NCBI RefSeq assembly: GCF_001190785.1 | Contig: NZ_LGSS01000002.1 | Span: forward strand, 1-64,000 | Direction of reading: 5' to 3' | DNA from: Gottschalkia purinilytica | Lineage (GTDB): Bacteria > Bacillota > Clostridia > Tissierellales > Gottschalkiaceae | DNA length: 64,000 bases | In this document: piece after piece, positions 25,383 through 35,779 of the stretch | Layout of the letters: every line of letters begins with the position of its first letter | Position numbering within the stretch: position 1 is the first letter of the stretch | The notes under the pieces: model-generated | What the model saw: the letters and a program-made list of their open reading frames with translations, nothing else | Database searches by the model: none | What the model was told of the DNA's origin: nothing | Position numbers and translations under genes: made by a program

Positions 25383-27869
25383 TTAAAGATATATATCAGA
25401 AAATTCTACATTTAACATTTCAACATTTTTATCTGACATGTCATCCGTTTTACATTTAAAATCACTATCTATCATTTTTACAGGAAGTTCTATTATAAAC
25501 TCACTTCCTTTACCAAGTGTACTTTTAACCTTTATATTTCCGCCATGAAGCTCAACTATAGACTTAACTATAGACAACCCTATTCCACTGCCTTCTGCTT
25601 CCCTTCTTAACGAAGTATCAACTTGCCTAAATCTTTCAAATATTTTATCTTGCATATCATCTGGTATACCTATTCCTGTATCTTTAACTGATATAACTAT
25701 ATATTCTTTTCTGTCATATATATTTACATTTATTTCACCATCTGCTTTTGTAAATTTTATGGCATTAGAAAGTAAGTTTAATAGGATTCTTTCAAGCTTC
25801 TCTTCATCACAAGCTATAACTTTTTCTTCTATTTCTGTATCAAACACTAAATTTATTCCTTTGATTTTAATAAACTCTGCAACTGAAAGAGTTACTTCCT
25901 CTACTATATTTACTACATTACAATTTTTAGTATTTATTGTTAAAAAACCTGCATCTGCTCTTGTAATATCTATTAAATTACTTATAAGTCTAAGAAGTCT
26001 ATAACAATTTTGTTTCATCATCCTTAAGTATTTATCCATAATTTTAATGTTATTAGAAAAAATTATATCTTCTTTAGTAGATTCAATTAACTGTATGCCT
26101 CCAAGTATAACATTTAAAGGTGTTTTTAACTCATGTGATATTGTAGTGAAAAATTGAGTTTTTAAATCATCATACTCTTGTATTTCTTTTAATAATCTCT
26201 CTTTTATTTCAACTTGTTCTTCTAGTTTCTCAGCTTTTTTTCTTTCTGATATATCACGCATAACAGTTACTATATAATGATCACTTTCATGAATAAACGA
26301 TGTTGCTGCTACTTCTACGTCTATGGCAATATTTTTATCTAATATAAGTTGCTGTTCTAAAAACTCTACAGAAGTTTCCTCAGTTAACAACTTGTCCATC
26401 CTTTTATCTATAATATTACTATATCTACGAGGAACTTCAAAAAGTTTGTCATGAGGAGCTAAGGCTAATTCATATATATTCTCTTTTTGTGATAACTCTA
26501 ATCCTTTCTTATTAGTGATTATTATATGTTCACCTTTTTGAACATAAACTGCGTCTGGTAATAATTCTAAAAGCTTTCTATATAACTCAGTACTTTTTTC
26601 TAGTTCTCTTTCGAACATCTTACTTTGCGTTATATCCCTAAAGTTAAATATACATCCATTTTTTTCTCCATCCAAGACAAAAGAAGTTAATACAACTTCT
26701 ATTGTTTTACCATTTTTAAGTTGAATTATATCATTTATTTCTATTTTAAGATTGTATATATCTTCTATCCTTTCAATAACATCCTCAGGATATAGAAGCT
26801 TTTTATTAATAAATTCAAACATTTTTTCTTCTTTTATTACCGACGGTATACTTCCCTTAATATCAAACATATCAATAAAGGCCTTGTTAAAATGTATAAC
26901 TTCTTTTTTTAGATTTAAAACTATTATCCCATTATTTGTAGATTCTAATATTGAATCTAGTATATTAGTTTTCTTTCCAAGATCTAATTGGGCCTTTTTT
27001 CTTTCATTAATTTCACAATTTAATAATTTATACGGATGTATAATATTTTCATCTATTAAAGTTTTACATATAAGTACAATAGAAATCAGCTTACATGCAT
27101 TAAAAGCTCCAACAGCTAATAAGTTATTTTGAGTATAAGGAACTATAAATAGCCTTCCTAATATTATTAATAACTCACCTAGAATTGTAATCAGCATTGA
27201 TAGTTTTAAATATCTAAAAGTCTTTTTATTGAATGCATATGCCTTTTTGTGTAAAGTAATTAAGGATAAGGACAATATAGACAACATAATATATTCATCT
27301 AGTGTTTTAAATAAATCTACTAAGTTATGCTTAATAAAAAATTTAGTCATTGTCTCCCAAACAAATATATCCATCATAAGTATTACAGATATAGCCAAAT
27401 AAATTTTGGCTATCAGATTTAAATTCTTAGTTTTAAATAATTTATTTTGATTATCTTTTTGTATAAGTATTAGTGAAGTAAAAAGCAGTAATACATAAAT
27501 CCATTTAGAAATAATATATAGTGATATGTATACATCTAATGATCTCTTATAAGTTAAGTATGTATTGTACAATTTAAGTCCATTAATCATATTGAATATA
27601 GATACAAATCCATATGATATTCCTAAAAAGTTTATATATGAAGACTCATTTCTCATCTTAAAAGTACTTAATACAATTGCAAACATCATTGATCCAATAA
27701 ACGCGCAAATAGTTTCCATCATAGTGTGAAAAGATACGAAACTTGTCTTACCTAAATACATACTAAAAGCAACAAAATATAATAATAATATAAAATAAGC
27801 TCTATTTTTTTTAATACTAATATCAGATTTTTTTTGATCTAAAGTTGTACTAGCATAAATATTATCCAT
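25383..27869 (-). CDS. orphan sensor histidine kinase 2 (tandem paralog)
   Basis: This 828-residue paralog of kinase 1 has the same order: membrane sensor, linker EINERKKAQLDLGKK, two PAS domains, TTISHELKTPLNVILG and a full set of ATP boxes (DTGIGIPDD, GSGIGLSIV). The frame opens at 27974, but the ATG at 27869 lies after GGAGG and gives the same length as the other two copies, so it is used. The cytoplasmic half is very close to kinase 1 while the membrane half has diverged more. This suggests selection for different inputs with the same output. It shares the tail NVEMLNVEFSDIYL. Confidence 0.9.
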   Translation of the reverse strand: MDNIYASTTLDQKKSDISIKKNRAYFILLLYFVAFSMYLGKTSFVSFHTMMETICAFIGSMMFAIVLSTFKMRNESSYINFLGISYGFVSIFNMINGLKLYNTYLTYKRSLDVYISLYIISKWIYVLLLFTSLILIQKDNQNKLFKTKNLNLIAKIYLAISVILMMDIFVWETMTKFFIKHNLVDLFKTLDEYIMLSILSLSLITLHKKAYAFNKKTFRYLKLSMLITILGELLIILGRLFIVPYTQNNLLAVGAFNACKLISIVLICKTLIDENIIHPYKLLNCEINERKKAQLDLGKKTNILDSILESTNNGIIVLNLKKEVIHFNKAFIDMFDIKGSIPSVIKEEKMFEFINKKLLYPEDVIERIEDIYNLKIEINDIIQLKNGKTIEVVLTSFVLDGEKNGCIFNFRDITQSKMFERELEKSTELYRKLLELLPDAVYVQKGEHIIITNKKGLELSQKENIYELALAPHDKLFEVPRRYSNIIDKRMDKLLTEETSVEFLEQQLILDKNIAIDVEVAATSFIHESDHYIVTVMRDISERKKAEKLEEQVEIKERLLKEIQEYDDLKTQFFTTISHELKTPLNVILGGIQLIESTKEDIIFSNNIKIMDKYLRMMKQNCYRLLRLISNLIDITRADAGFLTINTKNCNVVNIVEEVTLSVAEFIKIKGINLVFDTEIEEKVIACDEEKLERILLNLLSNAIKFTKADGEINVNIYDRKEYIVISVKDTGIGIPDDMQDKIFERFRQVDTSLRREAEGSGIGLSIVKSIVELHGGNIKVKSTLGKGSEFIIELPVKMIDSDFKCKTDDMSDKNVEMLNVEFSDIYL

Positions 27870-27999
27870 CCTTCTAATACCTCCATATATCAGTATAAAT
27901 TTAGAATTCGACATCTTGTATTTTTTACCTTTATTTGTATTATTTATAATTTCAATAACAACATAATTAGACATATAAAAATATTTAGCTCCATAAAAA

Positions 28000-28047
28000 A
28001 TAATCTATAATTCAACTTATTTTAAATTTAGCCAAATTATAGATTAT
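28000..28047 (-). terminator. terminator after kinase 3
   Basis: ATAATCTATAATT and AATTATAGATTAT form the stem, followed on the minus strand by six T residues. It lies between kinase 3 and kinase 2, so the three kinases are probably transcribed separately. Confidence 0.65.
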
Positions 28048-28074
28048 CAATTTTTACATAATATTTATATTTTT

Positions 28075-30534
28075 CTACAGATATATATCTGAAAACTCAA
28101 TTTTTATCATTTCAACATTTGTATCTGATGTATCATTTACTTCGTACTGGACATCATTATATACTGTATTTGTAGGAAGTTCTATTATAAACTCGCTTCC
28201 TTTTTCAAGTTCACTTTTCACTTTTATAGACCCACCATGAAGCTCTATTATGGACTTAACTATAGATAGACCTATTCCGCTACCTTCTGCTTTTCTTCTT
28301 AAGGAAGTATCAACTTGTCTAAATCTTTCAAATATCTTATCTTTCATGTCATCTGGTATACCTATTCCTGTGTCTTTAACTGATATAACTATAGAATCTT
28401 TTTTATTATAGACATTCACACTGATTTCACCATTCTCTCCTGTAAATTTTATAGCATTAGAAAGTAAGTTTAATAAAACTCTCTCAAACTTTTCTGCATC
28501 ACAAGCTATAATTTTTTCTTCTATTTCTGTATCAAACACCAACCTTATTCCTTTACTTTTAATGAAATCTGCAACTGAAAGAGTAGTTTCTTCTATTACA
28601 CTAACTATATTGTAGTTTTTAATATTCATTGTCAAAAATCCTGCATCTACCTTTGTTATATCTATCAAATTTCCTATAAGTCTAAGCAGTCTATAGCAGT
28701 TTTGCCTCATCATTTTTAAGTATTTATTCATGACTTTTATATTATTAGAAAAAATTATATTTTCTTTAGTTGATTCTAATAACTGTACAGTACCAAGTAT
28801 AACATTTAAAGGTGTTTTTAGTTCATGAGATATAGTAGTAAAGAACTGTGTCTTTAAATTATCATATTCCTGTATTTCACTTAATAATCTCTCTTTTATT
28901 TCTATTTGCACTTCTAACTCCTGAGCCTTTTTTCTTTCAGATATATCACGCATAATAGTAAGTATATAATGATCATCTTCATAGTTAAAAGATGAAGCCC
29001 CTATTTCCACATCTCTAGTAGTACCATCTCTTAATATAATTTTTTGTTCTCCAAATCCTATAAAAGTTTCTTCTCTTGATAGTTTATCTCTTGTTTTTTT
29101 TGCTAACTCTTCATCTTCATGAGGAACTTTAAAAGCTTTATTAGGATGAGTACGATTAAGTTCACTCATAGTTTCAAACTTTGATAATTCTATACCTTTT
29201 TTGTTTGCAATTATTATGTTTTCATCCTTTTCTACATATACTGCATCTGGTAATAGTTCTAATAGTTTTTTATATAACTCATTATTTTTATCTAATTCTT
29301 TTTCAATTATTTTTTTCTGTGTCACATCTTTAAAACTAAATATATATCCATCTTTCTCTCCATTCATAACAAATGAACTTAACGAAGCCTCTAATATCTT
29401 ACCGTTTTTAAGTTTGATAATGTCAGGTATTCCATTCTCATAATCATATATATTTTTCATCTTATCAATAACATGACTTGGTTCTAAAAACTTTTCATTA
29501 ATAAATTCAACAGTTCTTTTATCATCTGTTACCTTTCGTAACTCCCAGTCAATATCGAATAAATTAATAAACTTTTTATTAAAATGTATAATTTCTTTTT
29601 TACGATTAAGTACTATAATCCCATCGTTTGTTGATTCTAGTATTGAATTTAGTATATTCGTTTTCTTACTAAGATCTAATTGAGCTTTTTTTCTCTCTAT
29701 AATTTCAGAATTTAATAATCTATACGGCTCCATAACGTTTTCCTCTATTAAAACCCTATATATAAATATAAAAGATATAAGTCTAAAAACATGTCCAACT
29801 GCAATAGAGAATAAATCACTTTCATTATATATAGTCATTGATAATTCCCCTAATATTGTAGTCACTATAGATAAACTAAAATATACTAAAATCTTTTTAC
29901 TAAAATAGTTTTTCTTCTTGTATAAAATTATTAATGAAATAAAAAATATTATTGATACAATATATTCATTTATAATTTTAGATTGTGTTATTCCTATTCC
30001 TTGAATAAAAGTCTTAGGAAATATATTCCAAGTAAAAATATCTATTATAAAAATACTTGAGATAAATAAATAAACTAAAGCTACTCTATTTAGATTTTTA
30101 ATTTTAAATAAATTAATTTGCTCATTCTTATCCCTCTTTATAAGTAATAGCGAAAGAATAATAGCAAAACTCTCCATATACCTAGCAATAATAGCCATTC
30201 TTATAGACATATCTAATGTTTCTGTAGGAAATAAACCTAATTTAGGCACTGTTAATCCATTCATTAAGTCAAATACTGCAATAAATCCATAAGAAATTCC
30301 TAAAAAATTAATGTATAAACTCCTTCCACTTACTTTAATAGTATTCATTGCAATCATAAATATCATAAATCCTACAAATGCACAAATAATTTCTATAATA
30401 GTATGAAAAAGTGTAAAATTTATTTTACTTAAATAAAAACTAATTACAACAGTAACCAAGAATATCAAAAAATTTAACATATTTTTTTTACAGTTAATAT
30501 CACCCGTTAACTTCTCTGAAACTAAATTATTCAA
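28075..30534 (-). CDS. orphan sensor histidine kinase 3 (tandem paralog)
   Basis: This third copy is about 819 residues. It has the same architecture and tail (NVEMIKIEFSDIYL), the His in TTISHELKTPLNVILG, and ATP boxes NLLSNAIKFT, DTGIGIPDD and GSGIGLSIV. It is the most divergent of the three, especially in the second PAS region. The start is uncertain. The frame opens with GTG at 30567, but that has no ribosome site, whereas the TTG at 30534 has GGGGG eight bases upstream and is used here. It follows the purH terminator closely. Confidence 0.86.
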   Translation of the reverse strand: MNNLVSEKLTGDINCKKNMLNFLIFLVTVVISFYLSKINFTLFHTIIEIICAFVGFMIFMIAMNTIKVSGRSLYINFLGISYGFIAVFDLMNGLTVPKLGLFPTETLDMSIRMAIIARYMESFAIILSLLLIKRDKNEQINLFKIKNLNRVALVYLFISSIFIIDIFTWNIFPKTFIQGIGITQSKIINEYIVSIIFFISLIILYKKKNYFSKKILVYFSLSIVTTILGELSMTIYNESDLFSIAVGHVFRLISFIFIYRVLIEENVMEPYRLLNSEIIERKKAQLDLSKKTNILNSILESTNDGIIVLNRKKEIIHFNKKFINLFDIDWELRKVTDDKRTVEFINEKFLEPSHVIDKMKNIYDYENGIPDIIKLKNGKILEASLSSFVMNGEKDGYIFSFKDVTQKKIIEKELDKNNELYKKLLELLPDAVYVEKDENIIIANKKGIELSKFETMSELNRTHPNKAFKVPHEDEELAKKTRDKLSREETFIGFGEQKIILRDGTTRDVEIGASSFNYEDDHYILTIMRDISERKKAQELEVQIEIKERLLSEIQEYDNLKTQFFTTISHELKTPLNVILGTVQLLESTKENIIFSNNIKVMNKYLKMMRQNCYRLLRLIGNLIDITKVDAGFLTMNIKNYNIVSVIEETTLSVADFIKSKGIRLVFDTEIEEKIIACDAEKFERVLLNLLSNAIKFTGENGEISVNVYNKKDSIVISVKDTGIGIPDDMKDKIFERFRQVDTSLRRKAEGSGIGLSIVKSIIELHGGSIKVKSELEKGSEFIIELPTNTVYNDVQYEVNDTSDTNVEMIKIEFSDIYL

Positions 30535-30671
30535 AGCATTATACCCCCAATTATAAACTAAGCTCACCTATAAAACACAAAATAAAACTTATAATTCCCG
30601 ATTTTTTACTTTTACTTAAAATATTCTTCGAACCTTTTTATGATACTATTAACAGAGTATAATATTAAAAC

Positions 30672-30705
30672 AAAAAAATAGGTTTGACAACTTAATCAAA
30701 CCTAT
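30672..30705 (-). terminator. terminator after purH
   Basis: ATAGGTTTGA and TCAAACCTAT form a stem followed by six T residues on the minus strand. It separates purH from kinase 3. Confidence 0.75.
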
Positions 30706-30764
30706 CTAATTCTTGTTTATATTTCTTATTTTAAGTTTCTCTATATTATTTACCAATTAAGCCA

Positions 30765-32297
30765 TTAATGTTTAAAATGCCTTATACCTGTAAAAATCAT
30801 TGCTATACTATGCTTATTAGCAGCTTTTATAGATAGTTCATCATTTACAGAACCTCCAGGTTGTATAATTGCGGTTATACCAGCCTTAAATGCTTCTTCT
30901 ACGCAATCTGAAAATGGAAAAAATGCATCTGAAGCTAACACACTTCCTTTTACATTTTGTCCTCCTTGCTTTATAGCATTTTCTAATGACCATATTCTAC
31001 TTACTTGTCCTGGCCCAACTGCTATTGTTCCATTATCTTTAGCTAATACTATCGCATTTGACTTAGTATGCTTAGCAACCTTCCATGCAAATAATAAATC
31101 TTCTATTTCTTTTTCTGTAGGATTTCTATCTGTTACTACTTTAAAGTTCTCATTAAGTAACATTGTATCTCTATCTTGTACTAATATTCCACCTAGTACC
31201 TTCTTTAAGTCATAACTTTCATAATCATTTTTATCTATTTGTAGCATTTGTAATATCCTAATATTTTTTTTAGATTTAAGAATGTTTAATGCCTTAATAG
31301 TATATGAAGGTGCCACTATTATTTCTATAAATATTTCATTTATAAGTTTTGCAGTGGATTCATCAACTTCTCTATTTATAGCAATTATTCCTCCAAATAT
31401 AGATACTTTATCACACTCATATGCTTTTCTAAAAGCCAATTCTAAAGTATCACTACTTCCTACACCACAAGGATTACCATGTTTTACTGCTACAACAGTA
31501 GGTTTATCAAATTCTTTCAGAATCTCTAAAGCACTATTAGTATCATTTATATTATTAAAAGAAAGCTCTTTTCCATGTAATTGTACAGTATCTGCAAGAG
31601 TTCCTGATATCTCTTCTATTTCTTTATAGAAAGCTCCCTCTTGATGAGGATTCTCTCCATATCTTAATTCCTGCTTTTTCTCAAATGTAAAAGATATTAT
31701 GTCTGGAAATTTAATATTAGTAATTTTGTTAAAATACTTAGATATAAGCGTATCATAATGACTAGTATACTGAAATACTTTACTAGCAAGATATAATCTT
31801 GTATCTTCTGATACTTGTCCATTATGTTTTAATTGCTGCAAAATTTCATCATAATCTTTAGGATCAATTATAACTGTAACAAATCTATAATTTTTTGCAG
31901 CGGCTCTTAACATAGAAGGACCACCTATGTCTATATTTTCTATTATCTCTGTGTGAGTAACATCTTCTCTTAATACTGTTTCTTTAAAAGGATAGAGATT
32001 ATTTACAACCATATCTATACACTTTATGTCTAACTTAGCCATTGAATTCATATGTTCATTGTTATCTCTCAGTGCTAAAAGTCCTCCATGTATATTGGGA
32101 TGCAAAGTCTTTACTCTCCCATCAAAACATTCTGGGAATGCAGTCACATCTGAAACATCTATTACATTTATACCTTCTTCTCTGAGGGTTTTAGCTGTTC
32201 CACCAGTAGATATAATTTCCCATCCTAACTTTACCAATCCTTTAGCAAATTCTACTATCCCTGTTTTGTCCGAAACACTTATTAAGGCTCTTTTCAT
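30765..32297 (-). CDS. purH: bifunctional AICAR formyltransferase / IMP cyclohydrolase
   Basis: This 510-residue enzyme catalyses the last two steps of IMP synthesis. The N-terminal 190 residues are the IMP cyclohydrolase domain ([10 protein letters not shown] at the start, [13 protein letters not shown] near residue 64). The rest is the AICAR transformylase domain ([23 protein letters not shown], and QPGGSVND near the end). The length is normal and the active-site motifs are intact. The ATG follows GGAGG. It begins 17 bp after the aminotransferase gene and is probably co-transcribed with it. The rest of the usual purine operon is absent from this window; purE and guaA lie apart. Confidence 0.97.
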   Translation of the reverse strand: MKRALISVSDKTGIVEFAKGLVKLGWEIISTGGTAKTLREEGINVIDVSDVTAFPECFDGRVKTLHPNIHGGLLALRDNNEHMNSMAKLDIKCIDMVVNNLYPFKETVLREDVTHTEIIENIDIGGPSMLRAAAKNYRFVTVIIDPKDYDEILQQLKHNGQVSEDTRLYLASKVFQYTSHYDTLISKYFNKITNIKFPDIISFTFEKKQELRYGENPHQEGAFYKEIEEISGTLADTVQLHGKELSFNNINDTNSALEILKEFDKPTVVAVKHGNPCGVGSSDTLELAFRKAYECDKVSIFGGIIAINREVDESTAKLINEIFIEIIVAPSYTIKALNILKSKKNIRILQMLQIDKNDYESYDLKKVLGGILVQDRDTMLLNENFKVVTDRNPTEKEIEDLLFAWKVAKHTKSNAIVLAKDNGTIAVGPGQVSRIWSLENAIKQGGQNVKGSVLASDAFFPFSDCVEEAFKAGITAIIQPGGSVNDELSIKAANKHSIAMIFTGIRHFKH

Positions 32298-32314
32298 TCC
32301 CTATTTCCTCCAGT

Positions 32315-33505
32315 TTATCTTAAAAGTTCTAATGCCTTTTCCATCCTACCTATTCCTTCTTTTATATTTTCTAAAGAGTTTGAATATGATATACGGATAC
32401 TATTTGGAGCTTCAAAGGCAATTCCAGGTACTACTGCTATATGTGCCTTTTCTAATAAAAATTCACTTAAATCTATTGAATCTTTTATAACTTTTCCATC
32501 ATACTCTTTTCCATAAAAGCTAGATACATCTGGCATAACATAAAAGGCTCCTTTAACATCTGGACATGTTATTCCATTAATACCTTGTAGTTTTTCTATT
32601 AGGTATTTTCTTCTTTTTCCATATTCTTCTATCATAATACTAATTGACTCTTGAGGTCCTGTTAATGCCTCTACACCAGCTTTCTGAGCGATAGAATTTG
32701 GTCCTGAAGTCATATGACCTTGAATGTCATTCATTCCTTTTATAATATCTTTAGGCCCAACTGCATATCCAAGTCTCCATCCAGTCATCGCATATGCTTT
32801 AGAAAATCCATTTATAGTTATAGTCTTTTCCTTAATTTCACTAGAAAGTGATGCTATAGATACGTGTCTTTCCCCATCATAAACTAGCTTTTCATATATC
32901 TCATCAGATATAATGTAAAAATCATTTTCTACAGCTAATTTACCTAATTCTCTTAAATCCTCTTTACTATATACTGCTCCTGTTGGATTATTAGGAGTAT
33001 TTATAAGTATTGCTTTTGTCTTATCTGTTATAGCTTCCCTTATTTTATCTATATTAAGCTTAAATCCATTTTTCTCATCTACACTTACTAATACAGGTTT
33101 ACTTCCTGATAACTTTATCATTTCAATATAGCTAACCCAGCATGGTGTAGGAATGATAACCTCGTCATCCTCTTCACAAATTGCTAAAATAGTATTCATA
33201 AGGGCTTGCTTTGCTCCTGATGAAACTACTATATTGTTAACTTCATAGTCTAAGTTATTATCTTCTTTTAGTTTTTTTACTATAGCTTCTCTTAATTCTA
33301 AAATACCAGAAACTACTGTATATCTTGTAAAACCTTCATCTAATGCTTTCTTAGCCGCATTCGATATGTTTTCTGGTGTATTAAAGTCTGGTTCTCCAAT
33401 ATTAAACTTTATTATATCTATTCCATTTCTCTTAAGTTCTTCTAATTTATCTGTTATACCTATTGTCATTGAAGGTATCATGTTTTTTACTCTTTTAGTT
33501 AACAT
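32315..33505 (-). CDS. aspB: PLP-dependent aspartate aminotransferase family protein
   Basis: This 396-residue class I aminotransferase has the PLP lysine in TINGFSKAYAMTGWRLGYAV (near residue 234). It also has the NTPNNPTG motif that contacts the cofactor (near 170) and the arginine in SIRISYSN at the C-terminus that binds the substrate carboxylate. It should interconvert aspartate and oxaloacetate, though relatives accept other amino acids. No clear GGAGG precedes the ATG; only GGTG is near. The IS607-type element ends roughly 30 bp upstream, so insertion may have replaced the native leader. purH follows after 17 bp. Confidence 0.9.
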   Translation of the reverse strand: MLTKRVKNMIPSMTIGITDKLEELKRNGIDIIKFNIGEPDFNTPENISNAAKKALDEGFTRYTVVSGILELREAIVKKLKEDNNLDYEVNNIVVSSGAKQALMNTILAICEEDDEVIIPTPCWVSYIEMIKLSGSKPVLVSVDEKNGFKLNIDKIREAITDKTKAILINTPNNPTGAVYSKEDLRELGKLAVENDFYIISDEIYEKLVYDGERHVSIASLSSEIKEKTITINGFSKAYAMTGWRLGYAVGPKDIIKGMNDIQGHMTSGPNSIAQKAGVEALTGPQESISIMIEEYGKRRKYLIEKLQGINGITCPDVKGAFYVMPDVSSFYGKEYDGKVIKDSIDLSEFLLEKAHIAVVPGIAFEAPNSIRISYSNSLENIKEGIGRMEKALELLR

Positions 33506-33534
33506 TTGTATACACCGTTGTCAAAACCTTATAA

Positions 33535-33690
33535 AACTTTATAAAGCTTATTTAATTCCCTGTTCAACGTGTCCGATTTTGTAATTCCTAAGAATATACT
33601 ACTTTCGTTTGATATAACACTCCAAGGGCTTAACTTCGGATACAACGACTCCTACATCTCAAACATAACTGTTTAAGTAGTTATGCTTAA
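33535..33690 (-). ncRNA. probable omega RNA at the IS right end
   Basis: The minus-strand sequence beyond and into the 3' end of tnpB contains short paired segments around GTCGTTGTATCCGAAG and TTAAGCCCTTGGAGTG. This is where TnpB guide-RNA scaffolds lie. The guide part would be the flanking DNA beyond the right end, next to the aminotransferase gene. Position is reasoned from family layout; I did not fold it. Confidence 0.5.
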
Positions 33691-34794
33691 ATATCTGCTT
33701 AAATTAATTGATGCATTAAAATCTCTATTAATTGCCACTCCACATTCTTCACAGATATAAGTTCTCTCAGACAATAATAACTTAGCCTTTATGTGACCAC
33801 ACTTACTACAAGTTTTTGATGATGGATAAAATCTATCAGCTTCGATAAACTCAATTCCATAAAATTCACATTTATATTGAAGCTGCCTTTTAAACTTGTA
33901 TAATCCTTGACTGCCTATAGCTTTAGATAAATGTTTATTTTTCATCATACCTTTGACGTTAAGTGTTTCCATAACTACCCTTGATGGCTTGGTTTTCACT
34001 ATCTTAGTAGTTGCCTGATGTAAGTGATTGTTCCTAATATTAGATAATTTTCTATAAAGTAATCTAATTTGCTTTTCAAGTTTTATAATGTTGCTTGTTT
34101 TGACGAACTTCCTCCCTTCTTTATTCATTTCATATTTTTTTGATACTTTACGTTGCAACCTACGTAATCTTTTTTCTAACTTCTTAACTAACCTTGTTTT
34201 ATTAATATTTTTAAAAGTCATTCTATTGGAACATACAGCAAGATTCTCAATTCCAACGTCTATTCCTATGATTTCATTTGTTAATTCTACTACTGGATTT
34301 TCTTTTTCAATACCTACAGATAAGTACCAATACTTCCCATCAAAACTTACTCTTGGATTAGTGTATTTAACATTCATAGGTACTTGTTCTGATGTCTTAA
34401 CCCAACCTACTTTTTCAATTAAAACCTTTTTAGATTTAACTTTTAATTTTATATTGTCATTATAAAACGATGGCTTACTTTTTCTTCTACTTTTAAATTT
34501 TGGCTTATCTGCTAATCTTTTGAAGAATATTTTATAAGCATTACAAGCATCTTTTACTGCCTGTTTTGCTATATTATTAGATACTTCATTAAGCCAGTTA
34601 AATTCTGCTTTCTTTAAAATAGTTAACTCTTTTCTTAAATCACCATCATTAATGAATTTACCACCATTTTTATAATTCTCTTCTTGCTTTGCAAGTGTCC
34701 AATTATATATAAATCTTGCAGTTCCTACAGACTTCCAAAGTTGTTGTTCTTGCTCTATATTAGGAATAATTCTAATCTTCTTTGCCAGTATCAT
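33673..34794 (-). CDS. tnpB: TnpB, RNA-guided nuclease of IS607/IS605 elements
   Basis: This 373-residue TnpB is apparently complete. The RuvC-like catalytic residues are present: Asp179 in IIGIDVGIENLAV, Glu276 in VVMETLN and Asp358 in INRDFNASINL. The zinc-binding cysteines are Cys329, Cys332, Cys348 and Cys351 (CSKC and CEEC). The N-terminal part has the usual LWKSVGTARFIYNW and a Lys-rich wedge. Its length is typical of compact active TnpBs, with no stops or shifts. The ATG lies inside the end of the tnpA remnant. With tnpA broken, the element cannot move itself, but the nuclease could still be active. Confidence 0.92.
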   Translation of the reverse strand: MILAKKIRIIPNIEQEQQLWKSVGTARFIYNWTLAKQEENYKNGGKFINDGDLRKELTILKKAEFNWLNEVSNNIAKQAVKDACNAYKIFFKRLADKPKFKSRRKSKPSFYNDNIKLKVKSKKVLIEKVGWVKTSEQVPMNVKYTNPRVSFDGKYWYLSVGIEKENPVVELTNEIIGIDVGIENLAVCSNRMTFKNINKTRLVKKLEKRLRRLQRKVSKKYEMNKEGRKFVKTSNIIKLEKQIRLLYRKLSNIRNNHLHQATTKIVKTKPSRVVMETLNVKGMMKNKHLSKAIGSQGLYKFKRQLQYKCEFYGIEFIEADRFYPSSKTCSKCGHIKAKLLLSERTYICEECGVAINRDFNASINLSRYLSITT

Positions 34795-35401
34795 CTTTCA
34801 AAAACTCCTTAATCATTTTCTTAGCCTTATTTGCTCTTTTACCTTGAAGCCTACAACTAAATACTGTAATAATTTGAATTAAATCTTCAACTAACTCCTG
34901 TTCTTCTGTCTTTTCTGTATGATCTATAATCTCAATAGTAGTTCCATATTTATCACATAGATTTTCTGTAAGCTCATAACCAAACCTCACTAATCTATCT
35001 TTATAAAGAATTACTATTTTTTATACTTCATAGTTAGTTATCATATCTATCAATTAATTTAATACCTTTCTATTGTAGTTAATTCCACTTCCTATGTCAG
35101 TTATTATCTCAAGTTGATAACCTTTGACATACACATATATGTTTTGACATTTTCAATCTGTTTTTCAAGGTCATCTTTTTGTTATGTGAACTAACTCTAC
35201 AATATCCTATTACTTTTTTATTTAGATGCTTTTCTCCTTTAATTCCTAAAAAATGATTAAGTTGTTCTCGTGAATAATATCTATATCCTGTTGGTGCAAT
35301 ATGATGTGGTTTTAATATATCTTTTTTATCCTATTCTCTTAATGTTTGAGGATTTTTTCCTATTAATTTTGAAAATTCACCTATAGAATAATATTTTATT
35401 T
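34772..35401 (-). pseudogene. IS607 serine-recombinase TnpA, broken by stops and frameshifts
   Basis: The C-terminal 72 codons (34772-34990) are open and read RFGYELTENLCDKYG, then ELVEDLIQIITVFSCRLQG, the standard end of IS607 TnpA. Upstream, the rest is recognisable but damaged. The MerR-like N-terminus reads YYSIGEFSKLIGKNPQTLRE, with a TAG (35331-35333) in place of the usual Trp, and the initiating ATG is now ATA. The recombinase start GYCRVSS is followed by at least two frame changes around 35150-35190. The text DDLEKQIENVK and YQLEIITDIGSGINYNR survives in shifted frames. The transposase is therefore inactive. Confidence 0.88.
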
Positions 35402-35410
35402 ATATCATCT

Positions 35411-35752
35411 CTGAATTTATTATAATATAATCATTATATAAATTCAGTAAAGTTCTATAAAATTATATAATGTTTTGTTAGCTGTTCCTTAACCTCTTTC
35501 AAAATAATGCTCTATTATATTAATACTATACTATTTTCATATTAAAATAAATACATTGCATCATTGAATATATGTATATTATTTATAAACACTATACTTT
35601 ATTCTCTTAGTATAAATATTATTAAGTACATAAGATAATTTTAATAATATTACACAAATACCTAATTCATCACAACATCTAATTTATTTATTTTTTATAT
35701 TATATCATTAAAATTTATAATTATAAAATTATAATTTTATTAATTTAAATCA
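35411..35752. other. AT-rich intergenic stretch
   Basis: No gene is seen. It holds the approximate left end of the IS element (to about 35480) and then extremely AT-rich DNA. I find no conserved RNA motif or convincing operator here. Confidence 0.5.
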
Positions 35753-35779
35753 AAAAAGAGAGTATGTACTACTCTCATT
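35753..35779 (-). terminator. terminator after the hypothetical gene
   Basis: GAGAGTA and TACTCTC form a hairpin followed by six T residues on the minus strand, overlapping the stop of the 35775-36146 gene. Confidence 0.75.

Larger units (their letters stand above)
33530..35480 (-). mobile_element. IS607-family insertion sequence, decayed
   Basis: The element contains a serine-recombinase transposase remnant (tnpA) followed by an intact tnpB, overlapping by about 23 bp as in IS607 elements. The right end, downstream of tnpB, carries a conserved structured region. Ends are approximate because IS607 elements have no long terminal inverted repeats and make no clear target duplication. Similar AT-rich motifs (TTTATAAAGTTTTATAAG on the right, TTTATAGAACTTTACT on the left) may be the subterminal binding sites. 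Confidence 0.65.

Noticed and set aside
30534-30567. GTG at 30567 as start of kinase 3
   Set aside because: No ribosome site precedes it, while the TTG at 30534 has GGGGG eight bases upstream; the choice remains uncertain.
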